DNA from: a virus
IMG/VR virus record: IMGVR_UViG_3300017788_002882
Location: 37,717-101,716 of that record
Reading direction: 5' to 3' (one strand)
Length of the DNA stretch: 64,000 nt
Shown: one piece after another, positions 27,432 through 36,196 of the stretch
How positions within the stretch are numbered: position 1 is the first letter of the stretch
Layout of the letters: the number at the start of each line of letters is the position of its first letter
The notes under the pieces: generated by a model
The model's input: the letters and a program-made list of their open reading frames with translations, nothing else
The model's database searches: none
What the model was told of the DNA's origin: nothing
Translations under genes and position numbers: made by a program

Positions 27432-28226
27432 ATGAACGCTTTGAAATTTTGGTCTCCGAACAATTTCGAATTTTCTTCCTTAAGAAGTTTACTTACGAGG
27501 AAAAAAGTTAAACTTGGAACAGACAACACAGGATTATGCACTTACTCCTATAATGAGCTTGGATTCAGGAGTGATTCAATCTACAGTAAAGGATTCAAAA
27601 TCATGTCAATAGGTTGTTCAAACACTGAAGGAATAGGTGTGAATGATAATCAAACTTGGCCTCATCAATTTTCTAGATTGATTTCCAATGGAATAGATTT
27701 AAATTTCGGTGCATCGGGTCGAAGTAACGATTATATTTCAAGATGTTTGTTAAGTTATTATGACTTGATAAAACCTGATTTAATTTTGATAATGTACACT
27801 TCACCTCGAAGACGCGAGGTATATACAAAAAATTCAGGAGTGAAACCTTTTCTATATGAAGATTCTTGGGGATTTTTGCGTGAAACCGAAGAAGGTAAAA
27901 TGATTCAAAATAATTTACTTCTATTACAAAATGACAATGAAGATTTTATGAATTGGTATAAAAATCATTTATTGATTAAATTATTTTTGGAATCGAAAAA
28001 AAGTAATTGGATATGGAATGGTTGGTTTAATATACCTTCTGAATATTTGGAATTTAATCGATTTGATGGATTATACGGAAAGTTTGTTGATTACGGTGCT
28101 GATGGAGGCCATCCTGGCCCCCAACACAATAAAATCTACGCAGAAACCTTACTCAAACACATAGAAAGTAACTTCCCGAATTATTTGCCAACTGAAAACC
28201 AAACTTATGAAAGTAAGTTAATTTAA
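27432..28226 (+). CDS. SGNH/GDSL hydrolase-like protein, tandem copy 3
   Basis: 264 residues, third member of the local array. MNALKFWSPNNFEFSSLRSL start, block I IMSIGCSNTEGIG, block II/III FGASGRSNDYISRCL (Cys-Gly of the other copies changed to Ala-Ser), block V DGGHPGPQHNKIY. The WYKNHLLIKLFLESKKSNWI segment is kept. It is the last plus-strand gene; its 3' end overlaps by four bases the end of a small minus-strand gene. C-terminus SKLI, whereas copies 1 and 2 end QKLF and LSSTS. Confidence 0.82.
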   Translation: MNALKFWSPNNFEFSSLRSLLTRKKVKLGTDNTGLCTYSYNELGFRSDSIYSKGFKIMSIGCSNTEGIGVNDNQTWPHQFSRLISNGIDLNFGASGRSNDYISRCLLSYYDLIKPDLILIMYTSPRRREVYTKNSGVKPFLYEDSWGFLRETEEGKMIQNNLLLLQNDNEDFMNWYKNHLLIKLFLESKKSNWIWNGWFNIPSEYLEFNRFDGLYGKFVDYGADGGHPGPQHNKIYAETLLKHIESNFPNYLPTENQTYESKLI

Positions 28227-28339
28227 TGATTGTAAATAAAAGGGTCTCTTTTTCTCAACTCTTCAAGTTTCTTTTTCAATTCTTTTTTTCTTTTACGTTC
28301 CTTAATTTTTTTAAGAAACCAATCTATAATTTTTTTCAT
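28223..28339 (-). CDS. Very small basic helical protein (38 aa)
   Basis: A 38-codon frame on the minus strand, MKKIIDWFLKKIKERKRKKE to ...RDPFIYNH. Its ATG overlaps the TGA of the carbamoyltransferase gene (ATGA), the same coupling used throughout this region, and it fills the space up to the convergent junction exactly. An amphipathic start followed by a Lys/Arg/Glu-rich helix suggests membrane- or nucleic-acid-associated behaviour, but no family is recognised. It may also be a chance frame in AT-rich DNA. Confidence 0.45.
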   Translation of the reverse strand: MKKIIDWFLKKIKERKRKKELKKKLEELRKRDPFIYNH

Positions 28340-30003
28340 AGTATTTTGTATATAATATAATTATCCAAAACTAACAAGTCCAAATCAGTGTCCCTGAAGG
28401 TTTCTATCGCGTCAGATGGTGTGAGTACCATTGTTTTATCTTTAACATTGAATGATGTATTTAAAATAATTGGAAATCCACTTAACTTTTCGAATTCGAT
28501 AAGTAAGTCATGTATGATAGAATTTTTATATACGGTCTGAATTCTTGATGTTCCATCAACATGTACAACTGCAGATAGTTTATCAGCATACTCTTCTCTA
28601 ACTTTCACAATTTGGTTCATGTATGGTATGTCATCATTAACATGAAAAAATTGGTTTTGTTTTTCCTTGATGACCATTGGGGCGAAAGGTCGGAATCCTT
28701 CCCTTTTCTTAATCAACTTATTAATCCTTGATTTCATATTAGGAATGGTAGGGTCCGCTAAAATGGACCGATGTCCTAATGCTCTTGCCCCAAATTCGAT
28801 TTTATCTGTGTACCACCCAACAACTTTACCTTCGTGAATTTTTGCTGCAACGTAGTTTATCAATCTGTCATAATCGTGAATTTGTATAAAGTTCATATTT
28901 TTAATATTGCCTAAATAAAATTCGACATCATATTTCGGGCCTAAAAAAGGGTCTTGTGTAACTCTAGTGAGTAATTTTTTATTCTCTACTAAGTAATGAA
29001 TACAAGCTCCAACACAGGAACCCGCATCCGATGGAGCAACTGGAATCCATATTTTTTCAAAATCTGAACTAGTAGTAATTTTCCCGTTTGCAGTCCCATT
29101 GTATGCACATCCACCACCTAAACAAAGGTTTTTCCCTTCAAATTTCTTCAAGTTATTAACTATGTCAAATAGAACTTCTTCATAACGTAATTGAACCGCT
29201 GCTGCTAAATTTTGATGTGTAGATGTTATTTCTTCTTCAGTTAATCTTGGTAAAATTCCTATATGTTCAATCAATTTCTCATTGAACATAATTCTTTCTG
29301 ACCTATTCCAACAAAACTTATCCATGTCACAAACAAGTTTACCTCCTTTGAATTCTACGAGACTTCTGATTTTTTCGATATATTCTTCAGGATTACCGTA
29401 TGATGCCAATCCCATCAATTTGTATTCACCTTCGTTAGGTTTAAATCCCAAATACGAAGTCATTGTTGAATAATATAGACCTAATGAATGCGGATATTCT
29501 CCTAAACTATAATATCCAATACCATTATCGGATGCCAATCCAAAAGACAGAGTATCAATTTCACCAACCCCGTCGATTGATAAACAAATTGCATTATCAA
29601 AGTTAGAGGTAAAAAATGAATAGTATTGATGAGATAAATGGTGTTCTGAGTAAAATACCCTCCCTTTGAATGGTTTTAAATGTTCTCTAACTTCCCAAAT
29701 ATTTCTGAAGATTTTAAATAATGATTTTATGGAATGTTTTGGTGAATTAAAAAAATTAGTTTTTGAATTCATCAAAACTCTTTTTAACTTAAGATTTAGG
29801 TCTTCATAATAACAAACTAATTCTATATCATCATAAGAAATATTATACTTTTCGAAAATGTATTGGATTGTGTTTTTGGGGAAAGAACTATCATGTTTAA
29901 TACCTGTAAATTTTTCTTCTTCACAAGCAAAAACTAACTCACCGTCCTTAAATAAACATGCAGAAGAATCGTGGTAAAATGATGAAACACCTAATATATA
30001 CAT
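28336..30003 (-). CDS. NodU/CmcH-family O-carbamoyltransferase
   Basis: 555 residues, the usual length for this family. The N-terminus YILGVSSFYHDSSACLFKDG and the next EEEKFTGIKHDSSFP match the Kae1-like ATP-binding domain (metal-binding HDSS and the EExxF motif); YSEHHLSHQYYSFFTS carries the HHxxHxxxxF motif. The C-terminal YrdC-like part has WYTDKIEFGARALGHRSILA and NKLIKKREGFRPFAPMV. Reaction: transfer of carbamoyl from carbamoyl phosphate (via carbamoyl-AMP) to a hydroxyl, here probably of a sugar. Downstream of a C-methyltransferase, so both may tailor the same sugar. Confidence 0.9.
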   Translation of the reverse strand: MYILGVSSFYHDSSACLFKDGELVFACEEEKFTGIKHDSSFPKNTIQYIFEKYNISYDDIELVCYYEDLNLKLKRVLMNSKTNFFNSPKHSIKSLFKIFRNIWEVREHLKPFKGRVFYSEHHLSHQYYSFFTSNFDNAICLSIDGVGEIDTLSFGLASDNGIGYYSLGEYPHSLGLYYSTMTSYLGFKPNEGEYKLMGLASYGNPEEYIEKIRSLVEFKGGKLVCDMDKFCWNRSERIMFNEKLIEHIGILPRLTEEEITSTHQNLAAAVQLRYEEVLFDIVNNLKKFEGKNLCLGGGCAYNGTANGKITTSSDFEKIWIPVAPSDAGSCVGACIHYLVENKKLLTRVTQDPFLGPKYDVEFYLGNIKNMNFIQIHDYDRLINYVAAKIHEGKVVGWYTDKIEFGARALGHRSILADPTIPNMKSRINKLIKKREGFRPFAPMVIKEKQNQFFHVNDDIPYMNQIVKVREEYADKLSAVVHVDGTSRIQTVYKNSIIHDLLIEFEKLSGFPIILNTSFNVKDKTMVLTPSDAIETFRDTDLDLLVLDNYIIYKIL

Positions 30004-31232
30004 TATAAATTATTTTTACCGATTATTTCGAACTTTGGACATGGTACGATAAATTTACCTCCACGTTCTAAGAATTCATGTTCTCTTTCGATAAATTCAG
30101 AAATAAAGTGCCAAGGTAAAACCAGCAAATAGTCAGGCTCCATTTTTCTGACATCTTCCTCAGATAATATCGGAATGTTTGTACCTATTGTTTTGTGTCC
30201 GTACTTGTAAGGACTTCGTTCTGCAATTACCTCGATTAATGTATCATCTATTCCGAAATACTGTAATAAGGTATTTCCTTTACTTGAAGCTCCATACCCA
30301 CAAATTTTCTTCCCTTTTGCCTTCTCTTCTTTCAGAAAATCCAATGTTTGTTTTTTTAGGTCCTGTACTTTTTCGTAGAAATCCATCCATGTTTCTTCTG
30401 AGTCTAAATTTTGTGTTTTTTCCCAATTTAATATCGATTCAACTCTAACATCACAAACATCACGATAAGGTCTTGTTGCAAATTTAGTCTCATCAGAATT
30501 TTTCTTCTTGATGTAAATTCTAAAACTTCCTCCATTTACATCATTCAATTGACAATCAACTATTTTGAGGTCAGCCTCGATCATCAATTTGTTGAGTGAT
30601 GATAATGACCAATAATAAACATGTTCGTGAGTTATGTTGTCAAACGCTAATTGTTTTATCATCAGAGGAGTATAACTCATTTGAATTACGAACAAACCAT
30701 CATCATCAAGAACTTCATTAATATCTTTAAGAAAATCTATAGGTTCATCCAAATCATAAAACATGGCAATACATGTGATTACCTTAGCCTTTTTTTCCGC
30801 AAACTGTGACCTTTTGTAGGATTCTAAAGTGAAATAATCTTCAATTATTTCATCTGCAAATTGTCTTGATTCAACTGTGAAGGTTTCATCTGTTGGGTCA
30901 ATCCCTAACTTTTTGATTTGCTGAGGTACGTAACCTAATAATGTACCATCATTACATGCTATATCCAACCATAAATCATCTCTCTCTAATTTTTGGACTT
31001 TTAATATACTTGAAACTATGTTGAGTAATTCTTTTCGCATAGTTGTATTTGTTCCACTTCTATACCAATATTTTCCAAACATGGAATGAATTGGAGTACA
31101 CTTTTCTAATCGTGCCGCCCCATATCTTTCATCGATTGTCAGGGTCAAATCATGTTTTCCCGCTCTTCCTTCTTCATCTTGTTTGATGAAATCAGAAACA
31201 TATAAATCACCGAAACTAAATAATTTTTTCAT
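30003..31232 (-). CDS. Sugar C-methyltransferase family protein
   Basis: 409 residues. SAM-binding DLWLDIACNDGTLLGYV near residues 86-102, then FAEKKAKVITCIAMFYDLDE and FVIQMSYTPLMIKQLAFDNI with THEHVYYWSLSSLNKLM. The C-terminal domain holds KICGYGASSKGNTLLQYFGI and IGTNIPILSEE. This is the three-part architecture of NDP-4-keto-6-deoxysugar C-3 methyltransferases (TylC3/NovU type, PF08421-PF13489-PF08484). The N-terminal Cys4 zinc motif is not evident here: the protein starts at the sequence after it. Stop/start overlap with the downstream carbamoyltransferase. Confidence 0.85.
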   Translation of the reverse strand: MKKLFSFGDLYVSDFIKQDEEGRAGKHDLTLTIDERYGAARLEKCTPIHSMFGKYWYRSGTNTTMRKELLNIVSSILKVQKLERDDLWLDIACNDGTLLGYVPQQIKKLGIDPTDETFTVESRQFADEIIEDYFTLESYKRSQFAEKKAKVITCIAMFYDLDEPIDFLKDINEVLDDDGLFVIQMSYTPLMIKQLAFDNITHEHVYYWSLSSLNKLMIEADLKIVDCQLNDVNGGSFRIYIKKKNSDETKFATRPYRDVCDVRVESILNWEKTQNLDSEETWMDFYEKVQDLKKQTLDFLKEEKAKGKKICGYGASSKGNTLLQYFGIDDTLIEVIAERSPYKYGHKTIGTNIPILSEEDVRKMEPDYLLVLPWHFISEFIEREHEFLERGGKFIVPCPKFEIIGKNNL

Positions 31233-31972
31233 ATCAAACTTTTATCTCTTTTAAAACCTTCATTTTGCCCCCAATCCATGAACTTATTGAAAACTGAAAA
31301 ACTATTTATTTCAGAACTTTTCAAATCTCTAACATTCGGTCTTATCAATTTCAAATCAAAATCGGGTAATTGAACCACATAATAATCTAATTTTAAAATT
31401 TCTCGGGCGAATTCTGTATGAATATTTCCAGACATTTTTGTTGGAAGACTATCAATTACGTTAAACAAGGTTTCGAAATGACCCATAAAATAATACTCAA
31501 CCAAATAATATTCTTGTGTTGAAGGTCTACCTGTTATGTATATTGGGGTCAGCCCATAAATGACACCTTCTTTGATTAAACTATGATAGAAATCAGGAGT
31601 GTAATTATAAAATGAATAATTATCTGGTCTTGTCATGATTAACATGTCATATTCAATACCACTTTCTTTAATCATGTTCAATGAACTTTTCATCAAAAAA
31701 AGATGTTTCTCATTATGAAACGCCCTATCTCCTGAAAAATCATAATCGTTCACATCATAAATTTTGATTTTTGCACTTGGAATATGTTCCAAAATTGTGT
31801 CTTCAGTAATGTCTTCTTCAATGTGAACATTCAATACTTTACTTGATTGAACCGACTTTTTCCAAGTGGAAAAATAAACATCACAATCAAGGTCATTCAA
31901 AAACTTCCATGATTTGACTGCAATGTCAAATTGTCTACACATTCCTGAAACTAAAACAGCGGTTTTCATCAT
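31229..31972 (-). CDS. Possible glycosyltransferase of unknown family
   Basis: 247 residues from ATG 31972 (a TTG two codons upstream is less likely). The opening MMKTAVLVSGMCRQFDIAVK and the central YDMLIMTRPDNYSFYNYTPD look like a GT-A type nucleotide-binding start and an acidic motif, and the segment IYGLTPIYITGRPSTQEYYL is reminiscent of phage sugar transferases. I cannot assign a family. It sits between a nucleotidyltransferase and a C-methyltransferase. Overlaps the next gene by four bases. C-terminus KSLI. Confidence 0.5.
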   Translation of the reverse strand: MMKTAVLVSGMCRQFDIAVKSWKFLNDLDCDVYFSTWKKSVQSSKVLNVHIEEDITEDTILEHIPSAKIKIYDVNDYDFSGDRAFHNEKHLFLMKSSLNMIKESGIEYDMLIMTRPDNYSFYNYTPDFYHSLIKEGVIYGLTPIYITGRPSTQEYYLVEYYFMGHFETLFNVIDSLPTKMSGNIHTEFAREILKLDYYVVQLPDFDLKLIRPNVRDLKSSEINSFSVFNKFMDWGQNEGFKRDKSLI

Positions 31973-31997
31973 ATTCAATGTAGTTGAAAAACTTAAA

Positions 31998-32435
31998 TTA
32001 TGAATTAACTTTGAGGTTTTTTTTTATGATAGTCGTAGACACATCTTCGGTATAGGGGATGTAAAGTAAAACAAACCCATTATCATCCAACCATTTTTGT
32101 GTAAAATTCATTTGTTTGTAATAGTCCTTTTTTGCCCAATCACTTCCGATTACTATAAACTTTGGATTTACAGAAAGAACTGTCGGTTTTGAATCTTCCC
32201 CTTCAGTGTTTGGAATTACTTCATCAACGTATTTACAACTTAAGAGTACTTCTTTCCTACCTTCATAACTGATAGTTGGATATTCCCCTTTATATCGGTA
32301 TATGAATTCATCTGTATTCAAAGAAACAACAACATAATCTCCAATTTCTTTACATTGACGTAAAAAATTCACATGACCTCTGTGAAATAAATCAAATGTC
32401 CCTCCAGTGTAAACTTTGCGATTACTCAAACACAT
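31998..32435 (-). CDS. TagD-like cytidylyltransferase
   Basis: 145 residues, standard size for glycerol-3-phosphate cytidylyltransferase-like enzymes. VYTGGTFDLFHRGHVNFLRQ has the HxGH nucleotide-binding motif (His18, His21), followed by GDYVVVSLNTDEF, YEGRKEVLLSCKYVDEVIP, FIVIGSDWAKKDYY and YIPYTEDVSTTIIKK with the family's STT. It activates a phosphorylated polyol or sugar with CTP (or another NTP). A CDP-activated building block for the glycan is a likely product. It overlaps the purine nucleoside phosphorylase gene by ten bases. Confidence 0.87.
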   Translation of the reverse strand: MCLSNRKVYTGGTFDLFHRGHVNFLRQCKEIGDYVVVSLNTDEFIYRYKGEYPTISYEGRKEVLLSCKYVDEVIPNTEGEDSKPTVLSVNPKFIVIGSDWAKKDYYKQMNFTQKWLDDNGFVLLYIPYTEDVSTTIIKKNLKVNS

Positions 32436-33217
32436 CTTAAAACATCATTCAATATCAACCACACACGTTCAACAGCTTTATTTGCTGTGTCCTGTACTTC
32501 ATTATGGTTTACACCCGACTTCCCAACAATATTTGTAACCACGGACATAGAAAATATTTTCATCCCTAATTGTTTTCCAACAATCACTTCAGGTATGGTT
32601 GACATCCCAACAGCGTCAGATCCTATTAATTTCAAAAATCTACGTTCAGCAGGCGTTTCATATGTTGGTCCAGATAATGCAGTGAGAACTCCTTGTTTGA
32701 CTCTAAAATTATTTTTATCACCAGTGAATAATCCTACATCTATCAAATCTTTATCATAAACAGATGACATATCAATAAATCTTTCACCTTCGAGTTTTCC
32801 AATCAATGGGTTGGTTCCCATCAAATTTATGTGGTCATTGATTAACATGATGTCTCCGACTTCGAAAGATTCATTTATACCTCCGACCGCATTTGTGGTA
32901 ATCAAAGTTTCAACTCCCAAAGATTTCATAACTCTTATGGGATATGTAATTTCCTGCATCGTATGACCCTCATAATAATGATTCCTACCCTGCATCAAAA
33001 CTAAATTGATTTCACCTATTTGACCGAATACTAAATTACCACTATGTCCTTCAATACCTGTATTCAAAAAATGAGGAATTTCTCGATAATTTATTATGAT
33101 TGGGTCACTTACTTTTTCTACAATTTCACCTAAACCAGACCCCAATATAATTCCAACAGTTGGATGTAAACCAACTCTATTATCAAGGAATTCTATGGAA
33201 TCTCTCAGTTTTTTCAT
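32426..33217 (-). CDS. Purine nucleoside phosphorylase (trimeric type)
   Basis: 263 residues. Clear family motifs in order: VGIILGSGLGEIVEK (phosphate-binding), FLNTGIEGHSGNLV (His of the phosphate site), MQGRNHYYEGH, TTNAVGGINESFEVGDIMLI, ALSGPTYETPAERRFL, GSDAVGMSTIPEVIVGKQLG and VVTNIVGKSG with the Asn that binds the purine base. It cleaves purine nucleosides with phosphate to ribose-1-phosphate and base. Unusual in a glycan cluster: it may scavenge purines for phage DNA synthesis or supply sugar-1-phosphate. Start and stop overlap with both neighbours. Confidence 0.93.
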   Translation of the reverse strand: MKKLRDSIEFLDNRVGLHPTVGIILGSGLGEIVEKVSDPIIINYREIPHFLNTGIEGHSGNLVFGQIGEINLVLMQGRNHYYEGHTMQEITYPIRVMKSLGVETLITTNAVGGINESFEVGDIMLINDHINLMGTNPLIGKLEGERFIDMSSVYDKDLIDVGLFTGDKNNFRVKQGVLTALSGPTYETPAERRFLKLIGSDAVGMSTIPEVIVGKQLGMKIFSMSVVTNIVGKSGVNHNEVQDTANKAVERVWLILNDVLRCV

Positions 33218-33753
33218 TTTGTGTATAATTGGGGATATTCAACAATAACATGAATTCCTCCTTCATTGTAAGCTTCTTTGTACTTATCTTCAATTAATTC
33301 ATGAGATAATAGATTATGAAATGTAATATTTTTACAAAGTGACTGATACTCAGTGAAATAATCCCCTTTGTGTTGATGTCCTGGGTCTATCGGATAATCC
33401 GACCCTTTACCTAATCTGACAATTATATTGGGATTGAATTGATTATTGCTCATCAATTTTATTTTGTCCAAATGATTCAATAATTGATTTGTAGCACAAA
33501 TCAAAAAATCCCATCTGGGGTAAAAAGTAATCACGAAATGTCCAGTCATCGCCATTCCCAAAGACATACCCATTTGTGAATCCTCCATTACTGGTAATTC
33601 AATAATTTTATTTTTTGGAACATTTCCCAACGTTGTACTCATTGGGTTTCCTGGATAAAGAGTTTGTTGTCCAATAAAAATTGTATCGGATTGTTCGGCT
33701 AAAAAAGTCATTGCATTTGTCAATGCATCCTTATAACTTGTATCTTGATTCAT
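33214..33753 (-). CDS. Thiamine-diphosphate E1 beta-like subunit, pyrimidine domain only
   Basis: 179 residues. It matches only the N-terminal pyrimidine-binding domain of E1 beta subunits (2-oxoacid dehydrogenase/transketolase family). SDTIFIGQQT is followed by KNKIIELPVMEDSQMGMSLG with the conserved Glu expected to activate ThDP, then FVITFYPRWDFLICATNQLL (the FxDF...DQ region), NIIVRLGKGSDYPIDPGHQH and the closing YTK. The C-terminal transketolase_C domain is absent. Its partner alpha-like subunit is encoded at 34952-35581, separated by one gene. Likely forms a heteromer that decarboxylates or transfers a two-carbon unit. Confidence 0.78.
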   Translation of the reverse strand: MNQDTSYKDALTNAMTFLAEQSDTIFIGQQTLYPGNPMSTTLGNVPKNKIIELPVMEDSQMGMSLGMAMTGHFVITFYPRWDFLICATNQLLNHLDKIKLMSNNQFNPNIIVRLGKGSDYPIDPGHQHKGDYFTEYQSLCKNITFHNLLSHELIEDKYKEAYNEGGIHVIVEYPQLYTK

Positions 33754-34967
33754 ATTAAACTATTGTAGAAATTAAAGTCTGTTTTGTCATTTTTGATGTC
33801 TTCGAAAATTTGAATATTTTTATCGAAACGATTTTTATTATTCTTGAAAAAACTTATTATATCTTGTTTTTTGGTGTTCAATCTTAAGATTTCATTGATA
33901 ATCATTTCAAATCTTTTTTTTGCATTTGGTTCATTGTCATAACTATGATCGACAATATCATCGAAAAAATCAAAATTATACCTATCCTTCATTTTTTTAA
34001 TATGATTTGCACTTGCCATTATAATTGGAATTTGAGAAAAATATAAAGGTATAAAAGATTTTTCACTCAGGATTATAATATCATTTTTTTCAAAATTGGT
34101 TTCAGTAACTATGTTAATGTATGAATTTTTGTATGGATTGTTTGAATAAGAGGCAACTGTGTCGAATGTATGAGGAGGATAATCAACTTGATAATTTTTT
34201 TCGTAAATGCTATTATGTATTTGAACATCAAGAAGTTTGATAATTTCTTTTTCATATATCAAAACCTCACTTTCAGTAAAGAATTGACTCAAATATGGTT
34301 TGAAATTTGAAAGACTGCCCGAATTGATGAAAAGTTCTCTCATTTCATATCCCCTTATCCAACTCCAATCTGTATCGTCAACTATGTTATGGTACATCAA
34401 ATAAACTAATAGAGCGAACCGATGTATTTTCACCTTTCGATTATATGACATGAATAAAAAATTTCTCTCTTTTTTGTAATTGTAAGGAAATCTGGTCAAT
34501 TCATTAGCAATTGCGAACTTTCCATTATTAGTTGTATGAGTAATCAAATCAACATCAAACTTTGTTTTTACATCATGATTGATTTCATTACAATTAATTA
34601 CTACAAATTTTTTGGTAGGAATACCCATTTTTTTCAATAGGGCATCGAGACTATTGATTAAATTATCATCATCAGATTCAGCATCGTTCTTAACTATCAC
34701 ATAAAAATTCGGATTGAATTTTAATAAGTCAATTACCTTTTCACTGAAGGGTAAATCTTGTTTTGAAACAATTTCTGCCGCTAAATAATATCGATATTCA
34801 TAAAAATAATAATACTTTTGATTATCGTTAGGAATTTCATTGATGTTGAAAACTTTGAATTTGAACCCTTCAGGATTACGCATTCCTACATAACAATCAA
34901 AATAATTGATTACATCCTGTTTGAATACATCGACCTCATCATAAACTAAATTCAAAAAATTACCCAT
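33750..34967 (-). CDS. Unassigned protein, [IL][ST]EK family member 2
   Basis: 405 residues from ATG 34967; an upstream GTG (34991) would extend into the neighbouring gene. NFLFMSYNRKVKIHRFALLV in the middle, NIVTETNFEKNDIIILSEKS near 300 and SQIPIIMASANHIKKMKDRY, then FFDDIVDHSYDNEPNAKKRF. It is closest to 46238-47578, sharing IVTE, IPI and the HSYDN segment. GT-B-like glycosyltransferase is a guess from the [IL][ST]EK motif. It lies between the two genes of the thiamine-dependent enzyme, which is unexpected. Overlaps its upstream neighbour by 16 bases. C-terminus NSLI. Confidence 0.65.
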   Translation of the reverse strand: MGNFLNLVYDEVDVFKQDVINYFDCYVGMRNPEGFKFKVFNINEIPNDNQKYYYFYEYRYYLAAEIVSKQDLPFSEKVIDLLKFNPNFYVIVKNDAESDDDNLINSLDALLKKMGIPTKKFVVINCNEINHDVKTKFDVDLITHTTNNGKFAIANELTRFPYNYKKERNFLFMSYNRKVKIHRFALLVYLMYHNIVDDTDWSWIRGYEMRELFINSGSLSNFKPYLSQFFTESEVLIYEKEIIKLLDVQIHNSIYEKNYQVDYPPHTFDTVASYSNNPYKNSYINIVTETNFEKNDIIILSEKSFIPLYFSQIPIIMASANHIKKMKDRYNFDFFDDIVDHSYDNEPNAKKRFEMIINEILRLNTKKQDIISFFKNNKNRFDKNIQIFEDIKNDKTDFNFYNSLI

Positions 34968-35581
34968 TTTCCAGTTCCGTAGTGCGGCCACTCTTTTTTA
35001 TATTTATACCAAATAACATCTTCAGGAATTTCGGTTTTCTTAGCCCATGTTTCAATAGTTGGTGTATTAGTTGAAACTTCATTATCTTCCACAACAAATC
35101 TAATAGGTAAATCGAAATTTTTAGCGTACTTATAATTTTCCATGAAAGTACCAGTTTCGAATGTCATGTCTCCAACGAAACACCACACCATTTCATCAAT
35201 ACCTTTTCGTTTGTTTGCCATCGCAACACCAACCGCTATTGGTATTATACCACCAACAATTGCCGAACTATAAAACTTCTCGTCTTTATTGACGATTGTA
35301 ATCGACCTACCTTCCAATATTTCTTTTTCCAACCATTCAGGAGATATTCCTTTCAGTAAAGCATGATAATGTGACCTCCACGTTGAAAATACCCAGTCTT
35401 TCCTTGAAATTCTTTTGAATATTTCAACAAGATGTTTTTCATTACCTCCACTCAAATGAACAGGGCCTCGTATTTTACCTGACTCCCAATGTTCAACTAT
35501 TTTATTTTCAAAATGAATAAGTTCCTCTTCATTCCAGTTGTGTTCTCTAACTATTGGATATTGCTCTAAATTTTTTGTCAT
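34952..35581 (-). CDS. Thiamine-diphosphate E1 alpha-like subunit
   Basis: 209 residues. WVFSTWRSHYHALLKGISPE corresponds to the E1 alpha region that reads xxSxHRxHxxxLxxG in relatives, SSAIVGGIIPIAVGVAMANK follows, and WCFVGDMTFETGTFMENYKY with FVVEDNEVSTNTP is the ThDP/metal-binding GDG-to-NN stretch. Two differences from the consensus are visible: GDG is GDM, and the Asn that usually ligates Mg2+ in that stretch appears to be Lys (MENYKYA). Metal binding may therefore differ. Encoded in the same operon as the beta-like subunit. About one-third shorter than a typical alpha subunit. Confidence 0.78.
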   Translation of the reverse strand: MTKNLEQYPIVREHNWNEEELIHFENKIVEHWESGKIRGPVHLSGGNEKHLVEIFKRISRKDWVFSTWRSHYHALLKGISPEWLEKEILEGRSITIVNKDEKFYSSAIVGGIIPIAVGVAMANKRKGIDEMVWCFVGDMTFETGTFMENYKYAKNFDLPIRFVVEDNEVSTNTPTIETWAKKTEIPEDVIWYKYKKEWPHYGTGKWVIF

Positions 35582-35584
35582 AAC

Positions 35585-36196
35585 TTATTTATTAAAAGAT
35601 ACAATTGAGTACCTCGAATTTTTGGCAAATTCCTCAACTGAAGAAACAAAATGAGGAGACCTGAAGACTTTATTGTTCAATAATGTCACTCGATTAAATT
35701 TGGGTAAAATTTGTTTGTTAAATTCGTAATCATTATCGTCTGTAATGTTGAGAATACCTCCCCAATCCCAAATCCATTCTTCATTAACATAATATATTAA
35801 ATTGATATTACCAGCATAATCATCAACATGAGTTCTAAAGTAATCCCCTTTATCTGATTTGTGGCATCTTATGTCAAATTCGGTTAAATCAAAGGGAGAA
35901 ACTTTTTTGAGGAAAGGAACGAAAAATTCATTATAGATATTTTTCAAGTCCTCGTTTTTTTCCAAAATGAATGACCTACTAAATCTTGTTGAATAAACTT
36001 CGTCTTTCTTTGGTAAATAGGGTGATTTCGTTTTGAACACATGTTCATAATGATTTTCTCTCACCTGATGTATTTTTTCCCAAGAATTTTCTGAAGTGAA
36101 CAAATCTTGTATATTTTTTGCAACATCGATTGGTAAAAAGTTGTCAATTATTGAATATCCGATTTCACCTAATTCGTATCTAACCTTATCTAACAT
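35585..36196 (-). CDS. 2OG-Fe(II) oxygenase
   Basis: 203 residues. [20 protein letters not shown] gives the His123-x-Asp125 ligands and the next strand; [15 protein letters not shown] is the GGxLxL turn; [17 protein letters not shown] carries distal His182, and RYSIVSFNK Arg195. This is close to the Tpa1-like/PF13661 type. The N-terminal half ([20 protein letters not shown]) is the usual helical entry. It is the sixth 2OG oxygenase-like gene in the window. It lies three bases from the alpha-subunit gene. Confidence 0.87.
   Translation of the reverse strand: MLDKVRYELGEIGYSIIDNFLPIDVAKNIQDLFTSENSWEKIHQVRENHYEHVFKTKSPYLPKKDEVYSTRFSRSFILEKNEDLKNIYNEFFVPFLKKVSPFDLTEFDIRCHKSDKGDYFRTHVDDYAGNINLIYYVNEEWIWDWGGILNITDDNDYEFNKQILPKFNRVTLLNNKVFRSPHFVSSVEEFAKNSRYSIVSFNK

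Noticed and set aside
33214-35581. Pyruvate dehydrogenase complex
   Set aside because: No E2/E3 or lipoyl gene nearby, subunits truncated, metal motif altered.
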